Shown: positions 1 to 8,434, counted from the first letter of the stretch. The stretch: 64,000 nt of DNA from Mesorhizobium temperatum (GCF_002284575.1 NZ_NPKJ01000075.1:62001-126000); one strand, 5' to 3'. The notes: generated by a model from the sequence alone, not told the origin. Made by a program: numbers and translations.

Positions 1-61
1 TCAAACACCTAAGAGTCACCGAAAGTTGCTAAGGCTGGTTGTTAGTCCTAGGAGGTAACTG

Positions 62-1519
62 ATGCCCACAAGCAAAGACATAGAAAAAATCGCCACGCGA
101 TTCGCAAATCAATACAATATAGATCTGCAGGCCATCCGGAAAGATACGTCGACGCTTCAAGCTCTCGTAGCTGCGCCGTCAATTGACTCAAAGGCAATAA
201 CAGAATCTTGCTACACGTATACCGGGTCCGGCGCGGATGTGCCTAACCTGGAAGGTCCAAACTCGACGCAAGTGTCTATAGATAGCAGATTATCATCCCG
301 CCTAGTAGAAGTGAACTTAGACGAGGCAAGCAAATACGCCCAGACGTGTGGTCAGTTGCGGGATCAGTACGGCGCACTTGCGAAACAAAGGAATGATACG
401 AGATATAAAGGAGAGGAGTTCGTTCGACTTGACGAGGTGCATTCCCTGGAAATCGACGCGGGATTGTATAAGTTGCCCTGGCAAGAGGCTGCGGACGAGG
501 GCGCTGGCCTTGACGCAGCAATTCAGCAAACAGAAATACAAACAAGTATCCCCGGAGATATGTTATCTGCGCCTAAGGGAGCAAAAAAATACGGAGGGAT
601 ACTTACAGATCCGATAGTTAACCAAAACGTCGAGGCGAATACATTTATAACCAAGAATACTGCAAATTCAAGTAAAGAGCAAGTCGGAACGTCCGCGCTA
701 TTTTCATGGAATTACCGCAGCAGTATTGAATTGGCTACTTGGCTTCAGGCGCAGGCTCTTGCGCACTCAACGTTGTCTCAACTGACAGCCAAGTCAACGA
801 CCGTGCGAAGAAGGGAGGAGTTTCTAAGGAAGGATGAGGGCTTCAAGCTTCAGCGCGCCTCGATAAGTAGAAATCTTGCTTGGCGGCAGATTGCCGAGCA
901 TTGTCGCCCCGGATCGCCGTTGAACTACGATGAACGTCTCAGGGCAATCAAGGCCCAGTATGAGGTCGTTCTTGATCTTCTGGTTGAGAGGGCGCGAGTT
1001 CTCTCAACCGGCGCGAAGGAAAGTTATGGTATCGACCTGCCGTTGCCGGACCTTCCGGCTGGCTCGGTTCTGGACAATTTATCAGTTTGGCTTGTTAAGT
1101 TGGGAGATGCCCTAGCAAAAGTAAAACGCACCCAGAGTCTTGCTGTGCTCCAGGTGCTGGTGGAAGTGCCCAAACCTCCGGGACCAGCGGGCGGGTCGTT
1201 GGATGTAGCGGTTACTGTTGACGCTTCGACACTTCACGGCCAAGGGCTCTTACTGCGAGGCATAAATTTTGAATATCAGGGAAGCAGCGGTACGCCGCTG
1301 TCTTTAGCCGTCATCCCACCGGCGGCGGCTAGGGTGCTGGGAGGAAGCGATCCGCTGAGATTTGGGCGCGTCTGCTTGGTCGCCCCGGGTCTAGACATTC
1401 GGCCACAATTCTCTGATCAGCTTTGGAACGGAACGCCGTTCGGAGAATGGAAGATAAATGGTAAGGTGCCGAGCGTCGGGATCGATAGCTTGATAATGTA
1501 CTTGTGGGCAATCACATGA
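62..1519 (+). CDS. Hypothetical protein, low-GC accessory gene
   Basis: I do not recognise this 485-residue protein. The start is supported by a perfect Shine-Dalgarno (AGGAGG at about 50-55) just upstream of ATG. There is no signal peptide or membrane segment. The first two thirds look mostly helical with charged stretches (about residues 245-315). The last 110 residues (from about 375) are Gly/Pro/Leu rich and look like a beta-sandwich ending in a Trp-rich tail. Codon use (AGA, ATA, AAA, AAT) and base composition differ clearly from the C1 genes to the right, which suggests recent transfer. It is followed 52 bases later by another orphan on the same strand, and the pair may be co-transcribed. 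A distant relation to the C-terminal domains of Tc-toxin A subunits crossed my mind but is not supported by any motif I can name. Confidence 0.7.
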   Translation: MPTSKDIEKIATRFANQYNIDLQAIRKDTSTLQALVAAPSIDSKAITESCYTYTGSGADVPNLEGPNSTQVSIDSRLSSRLVEVNLDEASKYAQTCGQLRDQYGALAKQRNDTRYKGEEFVRLDEVHSLEIDAGLYKLPWQEAADEGAGLDAAIQQTEIQTSIPGDMLSAPKGAKKYGGILTDPIVNQNVEANTFITKNTANSSKEQVGTSALFSWNYRSSIELATWLQAQALAHSTLSQLTAKSTTVRRREEFLRKDEGFKLQRASISRNLAWRQIAEHCRPGSPLNYDERLRAIKAQYEVVLDLLVERARVLSTGAKESYGIDLPLPDLPAGSVLDNLSVWLVKLGDALAKVKRTQSLAVLQVLVEVPKPPGPAGGSLDVAVTVDASTLHGQGLLLRGINFEYQGSSGTPLSLAVIPPAAARVLGGSDPLRFGRVCLVAPGLDIRPQFSDQLWNGTPFGEWKINGKVPSVGIDSLIMYLWAIT

Positions 1520-1571
1520 CAAGTCGAAGGTAACCGTTTTTTCTAACTAGGCAAACCTGGGAATAAACAAG

Positions 1572-2480
1572 ATGGCGGGATTCAGTCGCCGGCAGGTGCT
1601 TGTAGGGATCTCCACGACGGCGTCTCTTGGCGCTGTTGGGGTGGCGCACGCGTCTGTATCAGAGACTGGGGCAAGCGGCGGGTCGTCAGGATCATCATTA
1701 AGGGAAGAAGAATATTCCGCACAGCAACGCGATCGTAGTATGGACAATAGTAGTTCGTATCGATCTGAAGGCATAGACAATCCTTATAGACCGAGCGCTG
1801 CACTGCTATCTTTGCTGGGAACAGAGTTTCGCGCGCCGCGATGTGACTTTCAGCAATTAGACAGTGATCAGCGTGTCGCTACCGGCAGTTATGCAAAAGC
1901 GCCAGATAAACGTAGTGTGGCTGCAGGCGACTTCTTCGCGGATAACCCCAATCGGAACTTGGGGTTGGACGGGAAAGCTCCTCTAGAGAAACAGGTCCTG
2001 TGGCTAAAGGAACAGGTGAAGGTTCTGCCCGAGGGAGTGACAGTCTCTGTAGGAGCAGCCAAAGAAGGGGAGGTCGATCTAAAGGCCGGACCCCTTCATA
2101 TTTTCAGTCTCGGCATGGTTGATGTGTCTCGCGACGGAGTAGGTGTGTCTCAGACTGTCGGTGCGGGCGGCGTCGTCGGAGTGTTCTATACGATTTCACA
2201 CATGGCCCAAGAGACTACACATTTCGCTGGCTTTTTTTTGGAGGCGTCGGGAAAGTCGAGCAGTATCGCCTATTTCACCGCGCTAAACATAACGGAGGCC
2301 CTACATGGCAGCGTTGCGCTCCACCAGGGTTTTCTAGCGACCGCTCGAAGTGGTGCGTTTGAAATTAGCCATGAAGTGCATCCAGTTCAGGAGGTTTACA
2401 AGGTCTTTGAACAAGTCCTTGGCCCCTTAACCGACTACAGAAATTTTCAAGACCCGCTATACAGAGACTACGGCTTCTAG
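1572..2480 (+). CDS. Hypothetical exported protein with Tat-type signal
   Basis: Unrecognised 302-residue protein. The N-terminus carries a twin-arginine-like motif (SRRQVLV at residues 5-11), a hydrophobic stretch and a likely cleavage site after AHA near residue 28, so export in a folded state is plausible. Residues 30-65 are Ser/Gly/Glu rich and probably disordered. The C-terminal half is a compact domain with many beta-prone segments and no cysteine motif. It lies 52 bases after the preceding low-GC orphan, shares its codon use, and is the last gene before the tRNA fragments, so both look like mobile-element cargo. No function is assigned. Confidence 0.65.
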   Translation: MAGFSRRQVLVGISTTASLGAVGVAHASVSETGASGGSSGSSLREEEYSAQQRDRSMDNSSSYRSEGIDNPYRPSAALLSLLGTEFRAPRCDFQQLDSDQRVATGSYAKAPDKRSVAAGDFFADNPNRNLGLDGKAPLEKQVLWLKEQVKVLPEGVTVSVGAAKEGEVDLKAGPLHIFSLGMVDVSRDGVGVSQTVGAGGVVGVFYTISHMAQETTHFAGFFLEASGKSSSIAYFTALNITEALHGSVALHQGFLATARSGAFEISHEVHPVQEVYKVFEQVLGPLTDYRNFQDPLYRDYGF

Positions 2481-2715
2481 CGTAAGCAAGGCCCCCGGCG
2501 TTGGCGAGGCGTAACCGTTGACATTTTCCTGGAGTGTTCGCCGCAGAGGCATCACCTGTGAGCCGCCAAGCGCCCTAGGGGTCGATTCCGTGTGGCGGGG
2601 ATCAAGATTGGCGCCGTGCAACACCAAGGGAAATCGGCCGGTTCCGAATTCCTCAAAGTGAACGGTGCAAGATGGTAGACGACACTCCATCACATTTACT
2701 GGCGCAGCCACTTAC

Positions 2716-2758
2716 CACGAATCTGGGGGTCAGGAGTTCGAATCTCTTCGAGCGCGCC
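2716..2758 (+). pseudogene. 3' part of tRNA-Arg(ACG), candidate att remnant
   Basis: The stretch contains an anticodon loop with ACG (2717-2719), the 3' anticodon strand, variable region, T-arm (AGGAG, TTCGAAT, CTCTT) and a 3' acceptor strand ending GCGCC, as in alphaproteobacterial tRNA-Arg(ACG). The 5' half (acceptor, D-arm, 5' anticodon strand) is absent upstream and the last CCA base is replaced by G, so it cannot be a working tRNA. Partial tRNA 3' ends are the usual footprint of tyrosine-recombinase integration; that interpretation is inferred. Confidence 0.7.
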
Positions 2759-2890
2759 GTTTTCTGCTTTTATGACAATAGCTTACGAAGTCGTGACAAT
2801 TGCCAAGACGGGCGCTCGGCCGCTTGGTCGCCGCTGTGTCGGATTTTAGTGGCGTGAGTAAATGTCCTGAGATGTCGTTTGCCGCAGCCC

Positions 2891-2940
2891 TCAGGCTCAT
2901 AACCTGAAGGTCACAGGCTCAAATCCTGTTCCCGCAACCA
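2891..2940 (+). pseudogene. 3' part of initiator-type tRNA-Met(CAT), candidate att remnant
   Basis: A complete anticodon arm (TCAGG, CTCATAA, CCTGA), variable loop, T-arm (ACAGG...CCTGT) and acceptor 3' strand with encoded CCA are visible. The T-loop starts CTCAAAT instead of TTCAAAT, and no 5' acceptor partner is present. Immediately upstream, GCAGCCC resembles the D-arm of rhizobial tRNA-fMet with about 9 bases missing, so this is either a decayed tRNA or an integration remnant. It lies 132 bases after the tRNA-Arg fragment. Confidence 0.7.
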
Positions 2941-2950
2941 AAATGCTGAA

Positions 2951-3212
2951 AATTACGGTGACACTGCACTTTTTCATCAGGGCCGAGCAAATGACAGTGA
3001 CAGTGCACTTTTTTGTTTTCCCCGCCTGCCGCGTTTTCACGCTTTTCCGGTTTGCTCGGCAATCCGGTCCAGAAGTGCTTCGCTGCCCGCCAGCCGCCCC
3101 GATGCCGACTTCGGCGGCGCGGCAATGCAGTCGAGCTACACACAGCGACAGCCGAGCAAACATGGCAAAAAGTGCACTGTCACCTTAATGCACCTTAATG
3201 CACCGTAATGCG
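2951..3212. repeat. MITE-like inverted-repeat element
   Basis: The unit GTGACAGTGCACTTTTT occurs at 2997-3013, with a one-base variant at 2958-2974, and its exact reverse complement lies at 3167-3183. The right side adds a short tandem (CCTTAATGCA, CCTTAATGCA, CCGTAATGC) to about 3211, while the left side begins AATTACG. GCCGAGCAAA is also repeated (2982-2991, 3151-3160 and inverted at 3051-3060). It is about 260 bases long with no plausible protein, so a non-autonomous element or intergenic palindrome family fits. Confidence 0.6.
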
Positions 3213-3320
3213 GAGCAGTCATCGAAGTCTGCCTAGCTCACCGGCCGACCCGCGCCCGCGGTGGGCGCAGGTGATCCGTTTCCCGAAGGTAGGAGCGCGT
3301 CGGCCTTGCCGCCGGGCCGG

Positions 3321-3737
3321 TTAGCCTGGCGGCATCTTCTCGAACGTCTTCAGCGCGGTATCCATCTTGTCCCAGGGGAGGGCGCGGCTGCCGTAGGTCA
3401 CTACGGTCGGATTGAACCGGCCCGGATCGTCGAGACTTCCGGCATAGACCGCGATCGGGTCCGGCATGGCGGCGAATGTCAGGTAGACCGGCGTTCCGCA
3501 GACCGGGCAGAACGAATGGATGTTATCGTTGCCGCTGTCACCCGCAATGCGCCAGTCCGTCGCCGTGCCGGTGATCTTCACATCTGCCCGCGACGGAAAC
3601 GTCAGATAGGATTGGTGACCGGTGCCGCTTCTTTTCTGGCAATCGCGGCATTGGCAGTGGTTTTCGAAGATCGGGGCTGCCTTTGCCTCGTAGCGGACCG
3701 CGCCGCACGCGCATCCGCCGGTGTAGAGAGTGCTCAT
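3321..3737 (-). CDS. GFA (CENP-V/GFA) domain protein
   Basis: A 138-residue zinc-binding protein of the glutathione-dependent formaldehyde-activating (GFA) family. The pattern CACG, then CQCRDCQKRSG, then FCPVCGTP supplies the cysteines that bind zinc in this fold. Members of the family are mostly uncharacterised, and glutathione-linked formaldehyde chemistry has been shown for only a few. The ATG at 3737 is chosen because the coding-like sequence begins there (MSTLYTGG) and this leaves a short gap to the upstream AHSA1 gene. A longer reading frame to 3800 would overlap that gene. It is probably co-transcribed with that gene. Placement next to a formaldehyde-producing locus is suggestive but not proof of a link. 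Confidence 0.85.
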   Translation of the reverse strand: MSTLYTGGCACGAVRYEAKAAPIFENHCQCRDCQKRSGTGHQSYLTFPSRADVKITGTATDWRIAGDSGNDNIHSFCPVCGTPVYLTFAAMPDPIAVYAGSLDDPGRFNPTVVTYGSRALPWDKMDTALKTFEKMPPG

Positions 3738-3759
3738 CTGCTCGGTCCTTTGTTCTGGG

Positions 3760-4236
3760 TCAGGCCGCCAGTTCGGACGCGCGCGGCTTGGCGAAGACAT
3801 CGATCGCCTGACCCGTTTCGAGGAAGGATTTCAGGCTGGAGAGGACGATCGGCCAACCGCGCTTGATGCCGTTCGCCATGCCGCTGCCGGCTTCGAGGTC
3901 GTCATGGCTGACGGTCAGCCGGACCATGGCCTCGTACTCCTCGAGCTCGAAGGTCACCCGGCTGTAGCTCGCCGGATCGGACGCCTGCGAAGCGTTTGCC
4001 CAGGTGATGACGAGACGGGTCGGCGGCGACACCTCGACGACCTTGCCGACGAGCTCGACGGTCCGTTCATCATTGGCACGGATATGCTCCCAGCTCGAAC
4101 CGGGCTTCCAGTCGGAGACGTTTTCGTGGCCCCAGTAGCGCCGTGCGAGGTCTGGTTTGGTTATCGCCTCGAACACCTTTCCCGGTGTCGAGACAATATA
4201 GGTCGTGTAGATAAAGCTGATCGTTTCCCTGGTCAT
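3760..4236 (-). CDS. SRPBCC / AHSA1-family protein
   Basis: A 158-residue single-domain protein of the START-like SRPBCC superfamily, closest to the AHSA1 (activator of Hsp90 ATPase homologue 1-like) group. It has the N-terminal strand SFIYTTYIVSTP, the motif VFEAITKPDLARRYWG, and the helix GWPIVLSSLKSFLETG at the C-terminus. Such proteins bind hydrophobic ligands; the substrate is unknown. It is the first gene of a two-gene unit with the GFA protein (22-base gap). Paired genes of this kind are common accessory loci in rhizobia and are often preceded by an ArsR-type regulator, which is not seen here. Confidence 0.85.
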   Translation of the reverse strand: MTRETISFIYTTYIVSTPGKVFEAITKPDLARRYWGHENVSDWKPGSSWEHIRANDERTVELVGKVVEVSPPTRLVITWANASQASDPASYSRVTFELEEYEAMVRLTVSHDDLEAGSGMANGIKRGWPIVLSSLKSFLETGQAIDVFAKPRASELAA

Positions 4237-4341
4237 TGCAACGCTCCGTTTGTTTCACGAGTACAGGTAGATGGGGAAACCGGGTTCGTGTGAGTGACAA
4301 TCTTGTCGCGAATTGCATCTGTTATGAAAAAAGGTTGACGC

Positions 4342-5193
4342 ATGGCGCGCTGGCAGCTTGCTCATGGACGGCATCTCGATCTTGGCGCGACATCGTTGCT
4401 GATGGGGATTTTGAACGTCACGCCGGACAGTTTTTCCGACGGCGGAGAATTCGACCGGCCGGAGCGGGCGCTGCAGCAGGCGCGGCGCATGATCGGCGAG
4501 GGCGCGGCGATCATCGATGTCGGCGGCGAATCCACCCGGCCCGGCGCCGGCGCCGTTTCGGCGCGCGAGGAACAAGCGCGCATCCTGCCGGTCATCGAGG
4601 CGCTGTCGTCCGACGGCGGCAGCCTGGTTTCAGTCGACACCTACAGGGCCGAGACGGCGCGGCTGGCGGTCGCCGCGGGCGCGCATATCGTCAACGACGT
4701 GCATGGCCTGCAGCGCGAACCCGACATCGCGCGGGTCGCGGCGGAAACCGGCGCCGGCCTCGTCATCATGCACACCGGGCGCGGCCGCGAAAAGCTGGCG
4801 GATGTGATCGCCGACCAGTTCCTGTTCCTGAACAGATCGCTGGAGATCGCGCGCGACGCCGGCATCGCGGACGAGCGGATCGTGCTCGACCCCGGCTTCG
4901 CCTTCGCCAAGGACAGCGAAGAAAACCTCGAGCTCATGGCTCGCTTCGGTGAATTGCGCGCGCTCGGTTTTCCATTGCTCGTCGGCACGTCACGCAAGCG
5001 TCTTGCCCGTCACCTGGTCGGCGAAAGCGACGAGGGGCGAGACGTCGGCACGGCGGCAACCAGCGTCATCCTGCGGCTGAAGGGCGCTTCGATCTTTCGC
5101 GTCCACAACGTCGCCGTCAATCGCGACGCACTGGCATTCGCCGACGCGGTGCGCGAGCGCGAGACCGGGGAAGAGATCAGGCGGGCTCGGTGA
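4342..5193 (+). CDS. folP: Dihydropteroate synthase
   Basis: A 283-residue TIM-barrel enzyme that joins p-aminobenzoate to 6-hydroxymethyl-dihydropterin diphosphate. Visible motifs are GILNVTPDSFSDGG near residue 22, DVGGESTRPGA near 60, the SVDTYRAE strand, NDVHG, DPGFAFAKD and GTSRKR near the C-terminus, all canonical for FolP. It stands alone rather than with folB and folK. Its 3' end overlaps the convergent pqqE by 17 bases. This could be the housekeeping folate gene or a copy serving pterin supply for the C1 locus; the sequence does not decide between them. Confidence 0.92.
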   Translation: MARWQLAHGRHLDLGATSLLMGILNVTPDSFSDGGEFDRPERALQQARRMIGEGAAIIDVGGESTRPGAGAVSAREEQARILPVIEALSSDGGSLVSVDTYRAETARLAVAAGAHIVNDVHGLQREPDIARVAAETGAGLVIMHTGRGREKLADVIADQFLFLNRSLEIARDAGIADERIVLDPGFAFAKDSEENLELMARFGELRALGFPLLVGTSRKRLARHLVGESDEGRDVGTAATSVILRLKGASIFRVHNVAVNRDALAFADAVRERETGEEIRRAR

Positions 5194-6298
5194 CGACGCC
5201 GATCCGCCGGTAGACGAATTGTTCGTCGTTCGAAGGAACTGCCGCAGCACGCTGGGCTTCGTCGATCAGCATGGCCATGCGCGCATGGATCGGCGATTTC
5301 GCGCAAGCCGGGTCGGTCGCGGCGGCGTCGCCGGCGATCGCCATCGCCTGGCAGCGGCAGCCGCCCCAGTCGATCTCACGCCGTTCGCAGCTGCGACAGG
5401 GCTCAAGCATCCAGTCGGTGCCGCGAAAGGCGTTGAATGCCGGCGAATCGGTCCAGATTTCGGCCAGGCTGCGCGGTCCGAAACGCTCAAAGCTGAGCGA
5501 CGGGATGGTCTGTGCGGCATGGCACGGCAGCACGGTGCCGTCCGGCGCCACCATGAAGGCGTCGCGCGCCCAGCCGCCCATGCACGGCTTGGGATAGATG
5601 GCGAAATAATCAGGCGTGACGAAATCGATGTTCATGATGCCGGTGAGCCGTTCGCGCGCCGCCGCGACGATCTCCGCCTGACGGTCGACCGCAGCACGCT
5701 CTGGCATCAGTTGATCGCGATTGGTCAGCGCCCAGCCGGCATACTGCACATTGGCGATCTCGAGCCGCTCCGCGCCGAGCGAGAGCGCCAGCTCGATGAA
5801 TTCTGGCACTTCCTCGATGTTGTGGCGATGGATCGGCGCGTTGATGGTAAGCGGCAGGCCGGCAGCGCGGGCGCGGCGTGCCGTCTCCAGCTTCTTTTCG
5901 TGGCCGCCCTTGTGATTGCCGATGCGGTCGGTGGTCGCCGGCCGTGCGCCTTGAAAGCTCAGCTGCAGATGGTCGAGCCCGGCTTCGGCAAATGCCTCGA
6001 TGCGGCCTTCGGCGATGCCGACGCCGGCGGTGATCAGGTTGGTGTAGACTCCGCGCGCCGAAAGCCCGGCGATCAATCGCTCGAGGTCGCGGCGCAGCGT
6101 CGGTTCACCGCCCGACAGATGCACCTGGAGAACGCCGAGATCGGCGGCCTGAGAGAACAGGTCGAGCCAGGCCTGTGTATCGAGTTCGCGATTGGCCTTC
6201 AGCAATTCGAGCGGATTGGAGCAATACGGGCATTGCAGCGGGCAGCGATGCGTCAGTTCCGCCAGCATGCCGATCGGCGGGAGAAGGGGCTCGCTCAT
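5177..6298 (-). CDS. pqqE: PqqA peptide cyclase (radical SAM)
   Basis: Radical SAM enzyme that, with PqqD, forms the Glu-Tyr carbon-carbon bond in the PqqA peptide, the first step of PQQ synthesis. The iron-sulfur motif is CPLQCPYC (Cys19, 23 and 26 from the chosen start), followed by HLSGGEPTLR and a C-terminal SPASM-type cysteine cluster (CRSCERREIDWGGCRCQ). The start at 6298 overlaps the pqqD stop by four bases (ATGA), which indicates translational coupling. Length (373 residues) is typical. It is the last gene of the xox-pqq run and overlaps folP tail to tail. Confidence 0.97.
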   Translation of the reverse strand: MSEPLLPPIGMLAELTHRCPLQCPYCSNPLELLKANRELDTQAWLDLFSQAADLGVLQVHLSGGEPTLRRDLERLIAGLSARGVYTNLITAGVGIAEGRIEAFAEAGLDHLQLSFQGARPATTDRIGNHKGGHEKKLETARRARAAGLPLTINAPIHRHNIEEVPEFIELALSLGAERLEIANVQYAGWALTNRDQLMPERAAVDRQAEIVAAARERLTGIMNIDFVTPDYFAIYPKPCMGGWARDAFMVAPDGTVLPCHAAQTIPSLSFERFGPRSLAEIWTDSPAFNAFRGTDWMLEPCRSCERREIDWGGCRCQAMAIAGDAAATDPACAKSPIHARMAMLIDEAQRAAAVPSNDEQFVYRRIGVVTEPA

Positions 6299-6591
6299 AG
6301 TTTTACCAGCAACTTGTCCGACCATTCTTGCAGGAAGGCGACGACGTCGGCCGCCACCGCCTCCTGTTCTGCGTCATAATCCGCGGCAAGCTCGGCGATG
6401 ATGTGGCCGACCGTGGATCTCCCGTCGCAGCGGCGCAATATATCGAGGCTGATGTCGTTCGGCCAAAACACCTTTTCCGGCGAGAGCACGGCGAACGCCT
6501 GCCGCACGGGGTCGTACTGTATGCGCACGTGCTTCGGCAGCGACGGCACCGATCGCGGCGAAACCAAAGCTCTTTCATGCAGCGCCATCAT
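6295..6591 (-). CDS. pqqD: PqqA-binding chaperone
   Basis: A protein of about 98 residues that binds PqqA and delivers it to PqqE. Typical features are the segment PSLPKHVRIQYD, then FAVLSPEKVF and the recognition-helix region ILRRCDGRSTVGHII. The start is either of two consecutive ATG codons (6591 or 6588) that overlap the pqqC stop. A longer frame to 6687 lies inside pqqC and is rejected. It overlaps both pqqC and pqqE by a few bases, so the three are probably translationally coupled. Confidence 0.93.
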   Translation of the reverse strand: MMALHERALVSPRSVPSLPKHVRIQYDPVRQAFAVLSPEKVFWPNDISLDILRRCDGRSTVGHIIAELAADYDAEQEAVAADVVAFLQEWSDKLLVKL

Positions 6592-7346
6592 CGGGCTGGC
6601 TCCGGACGGAAGGCGCCGGGCGGGATGTTTCCCGGCTCGCCATAGGCGTGTTGAAGCGCGTCGAGCATGGCCCACAGTATATCGCATTTGAACACCAGCG
6701 CATCGATCGCCTGCTGCTGGCGTTCCGCCGTGTCGGCATGGCTGAGCACGTAGGCGAGGGCGAAGTCGGCGTCGCGCGAGGCCTGTTCGGGCCGTCGGCT
6801 GAAATAGGCCAGCGTATCCTCGGTGATGTAATCGTATCTGGCCAGCATCGCCGGGACCCGCTCACCGATGATGAGCGGCGAGAACATCTCGGTCAGCGAC
6901 GATGCGACCGCCTCGAACAGCGTCCGGTTCGTACAAAAGGCGAGGTAAGCGCCGACCGCGAAACGTGTCGCCGGCAGCGCCAGCCTCTCGCTCTTCACGT
7001 CATCGGCATCGAGGCCGAGCGAGGTCGCCAGATGCAGCCAGCGCGCGATGCCGCCGCTCCAGCCGTCCTCGCCGTCATGGTCCTCGATGCGTTTGCGCCA
7101 GGCGGCACGAAACGCCGGGTCCTGCGCATGTGCCAGGATCATGGCATCCTTGCGCGGGATGACGGCCTGGTAGCAATAGCGGTTCAGCGCCCAGGCCTGC
7201 ATCTCGGTCCTCGACAGCGCACCGCTGGTCATCCTGTGATGGAAAGGATGGCGGTTGTGATAGCGCTCGGCGCCGACCTGCCGCAGCACGGCTTCGAGCT
7301 CGCTGGAGGACAGGCGGTTCCTGGCCGCGTCGTGGAAATCGCTCAA
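6588..7346 (-). CDS. pqqC: Pyrroloquinoline-quinone synthase
   Basis: Cofactorless oxidase for the last step of PQQ formation (ring closure and eight-electron oxidation of AHQQ). The 252-residue length is standard. Conserved family segments include RYHNRHPFHHRM near residue 30, QAWALNRYCYQAVIPRKD and the tail region YCGPM-like helix replaced here by FKCDILWAMLDALQHAY. The start overlaps the pqqB stop by four bases. It is part of the pqqABCDE unit, which supplies the cofactor of XoxF encoded upstream on the same strand. Confidence 0.97.
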   Translation of the reverse strand: MSDFHDAARNRLSSSELEAVLRQVGAERYHNRHPFHHRMTSGALSRTEMQAWALNRYCYQAVIPRKDAMILAHAQDPAFRAAWRKRIEDHDGEDGWSGGIARWLHLATSLGLDADDVKSERLALPATRFAVGAYLAFCTNRTLFEAVASSLTEMFSPLIIGERVPAMLARYDYITEDTLAYFSRRPEQASRDADFALAYVLSHADTAERQQQAIDALVFKCDILWAMLDALQHAYGEPGNIPPGAFRPEPAR

Positions 7347-8281
7347 AATTCCATCTCCATGCCGTCGCGGGCGACTTCCCAGCCGGCGGCTTTCACCGCT
7401 GCGTGTTCGGCGGAATTCTCGTCCAGAACAGGGTTGGTGTTGTTGATGTGGACGAAGACACGGCGGCCGATCCTCACATCGGCCAGGCCGGCGATCGAAC
7501 CTGTGTCTCCCGACATTGCCAGATGCCCCATGCGCGCCCCGGTTTTTTGGCCGACGCCGGCGGCAATCATCTCGTCGTCGGTATAAACCGTGCCGTCGAA
7601 CAGAAGGCAGGCGGCATCGGCTAGACGCGTGCGCAGGGTCGCATCGATGCGCGCGCAGCCCGGGATGTAGAAGACGGAGCCGCGACTGCCGGCACCGGCG
7701 ACACGGACGCCGACCGTGTCGCCGGACTCGGAGCTGAAATTGGCATCCGGCCGGCTTCTTTCCTCGAGATAGAGCGCTATCTTTCCGGGCACGGGAAAGC
7801 TCTCGACAATCACGCCGGTGTCGTGGCCGTCTGCATCGCAGATCGCCAATTCCTTCGCCGGCGGCAGGATGCGCCGCGGCACGAGCGCCGGATCGAGAAC
7901 ATTGAAAATCGAATTCGCCTCCAGCGTCGCCAGAACCTGTGTCGTTGCATAGATGGCGAAGGGCTGCCGCTCACGCAGGCTGAGCAGGCCGGCGACATGA
8001 TCGACATCGGCATTGGTCAGCACCACCGCACGGATAGGCGTCGAACGCAGCGGCGCATCATGCGCGGGCTGCAATTCAGGCGTTTGCGCAATCTGCTGGC
8101 GAATATCGGGCGAGGCGTTGAAGAGCACCCAGCCGGCCCCATCCACTGACGCGGTGATGCTTGATTGGGTTCGCGAATGCACGCCAGCCATCCCGGTGCG
8201 AGCCGCGCGGCTCAGGCGATAGTTGCAATTCCATTGCGGAAAGCCGCCGCCTGCCGCCGAGCCGATGATTTTCAAGCGCAT
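7343..8281 (-). CDS. pqqB: PQQ biosynthesis protein PqqB
   Basis: Metallo-beta-lactamase-fold protein of PQQ biosynthesis, reported in the family to act as an iron-dependent hydroxylase on the crosslinked Glu-Tyr dipeptide. The N-terminus MRLKIIGSAAGGGFPQWNC is diagnostic, and TNADVDHVAGLLSLRE carries the metal-binding histidine and aspartate region. The start at 8281 is preferred over an upstream codon at 8305 because the conserved strand begins there. It follows pqqA after a gap of about 150 bases and overlaps pqqC. Confidence 0.96.
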   Translation of the reverse strand: MRLKIIGSAAGGGFPQWNCNYRLSRAARTGMAGVHSRTQSSITASVDGAGWVLFNASPDIRQQIAQTPELQPAHDAPLRSTPIRAVVLTNADVDHVAGLLSLRERQPFAIYATTQVLATLEANSIFNVLDPALVPRRILPPAKELAICDADGHDTGVIVESFPVPGKIALYLEERSRPDANFSSESGDTVGVRVAGAGSRGSVFYIPGCARIDATLRTRLADAACLLFDGTVYTDDEMIAAGVGQKTGARMGHLAMSGDTGSIAGLADVRIGRRVFVHINNTNPVLDENSAEHAAVKAAGWEVARDGMEMEF

Positions 8282-8434
8282 TGCAATGCCCGCTCTGCGG
8301 CTCATTCAACCAACAGCAAATTTTGGACCGCGAATGGCTTCGCGCCCGTATTGAACGCGCCAAAGCCTTTCACGAAGACCTCGCCCGGCAAGGCAGTGCG
8401 TGCCCCCGTTGCCAGGGACACGCACCTCTGCGGC

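Larger units (their letters stand above)
2481..3320. other. Gene-free stretch holding tRNA remnants and repeats
   Basis: About 840 bases without a convincing gene. It contains a tRNA-Arg 3' part, a tRNA-Met 3' part and an inverted-repeat element, each listed separately. Nothing recognisable is seen in 2481-2715 or 3213-3320. The base composition changes across this stretch from the low-GC orphans on the left to the high-GC C1 region on the right. Confidence 0.6.

Noticed and set aside
2897..3163. Minus-strand ORF of 88 codons ending with a GTGFEPVTFRL-like tail
   Set aside because: The tail is the antisense translation of the tRNA-Met fragment, a known annotation artefact, and the rest crosses the repeat element.
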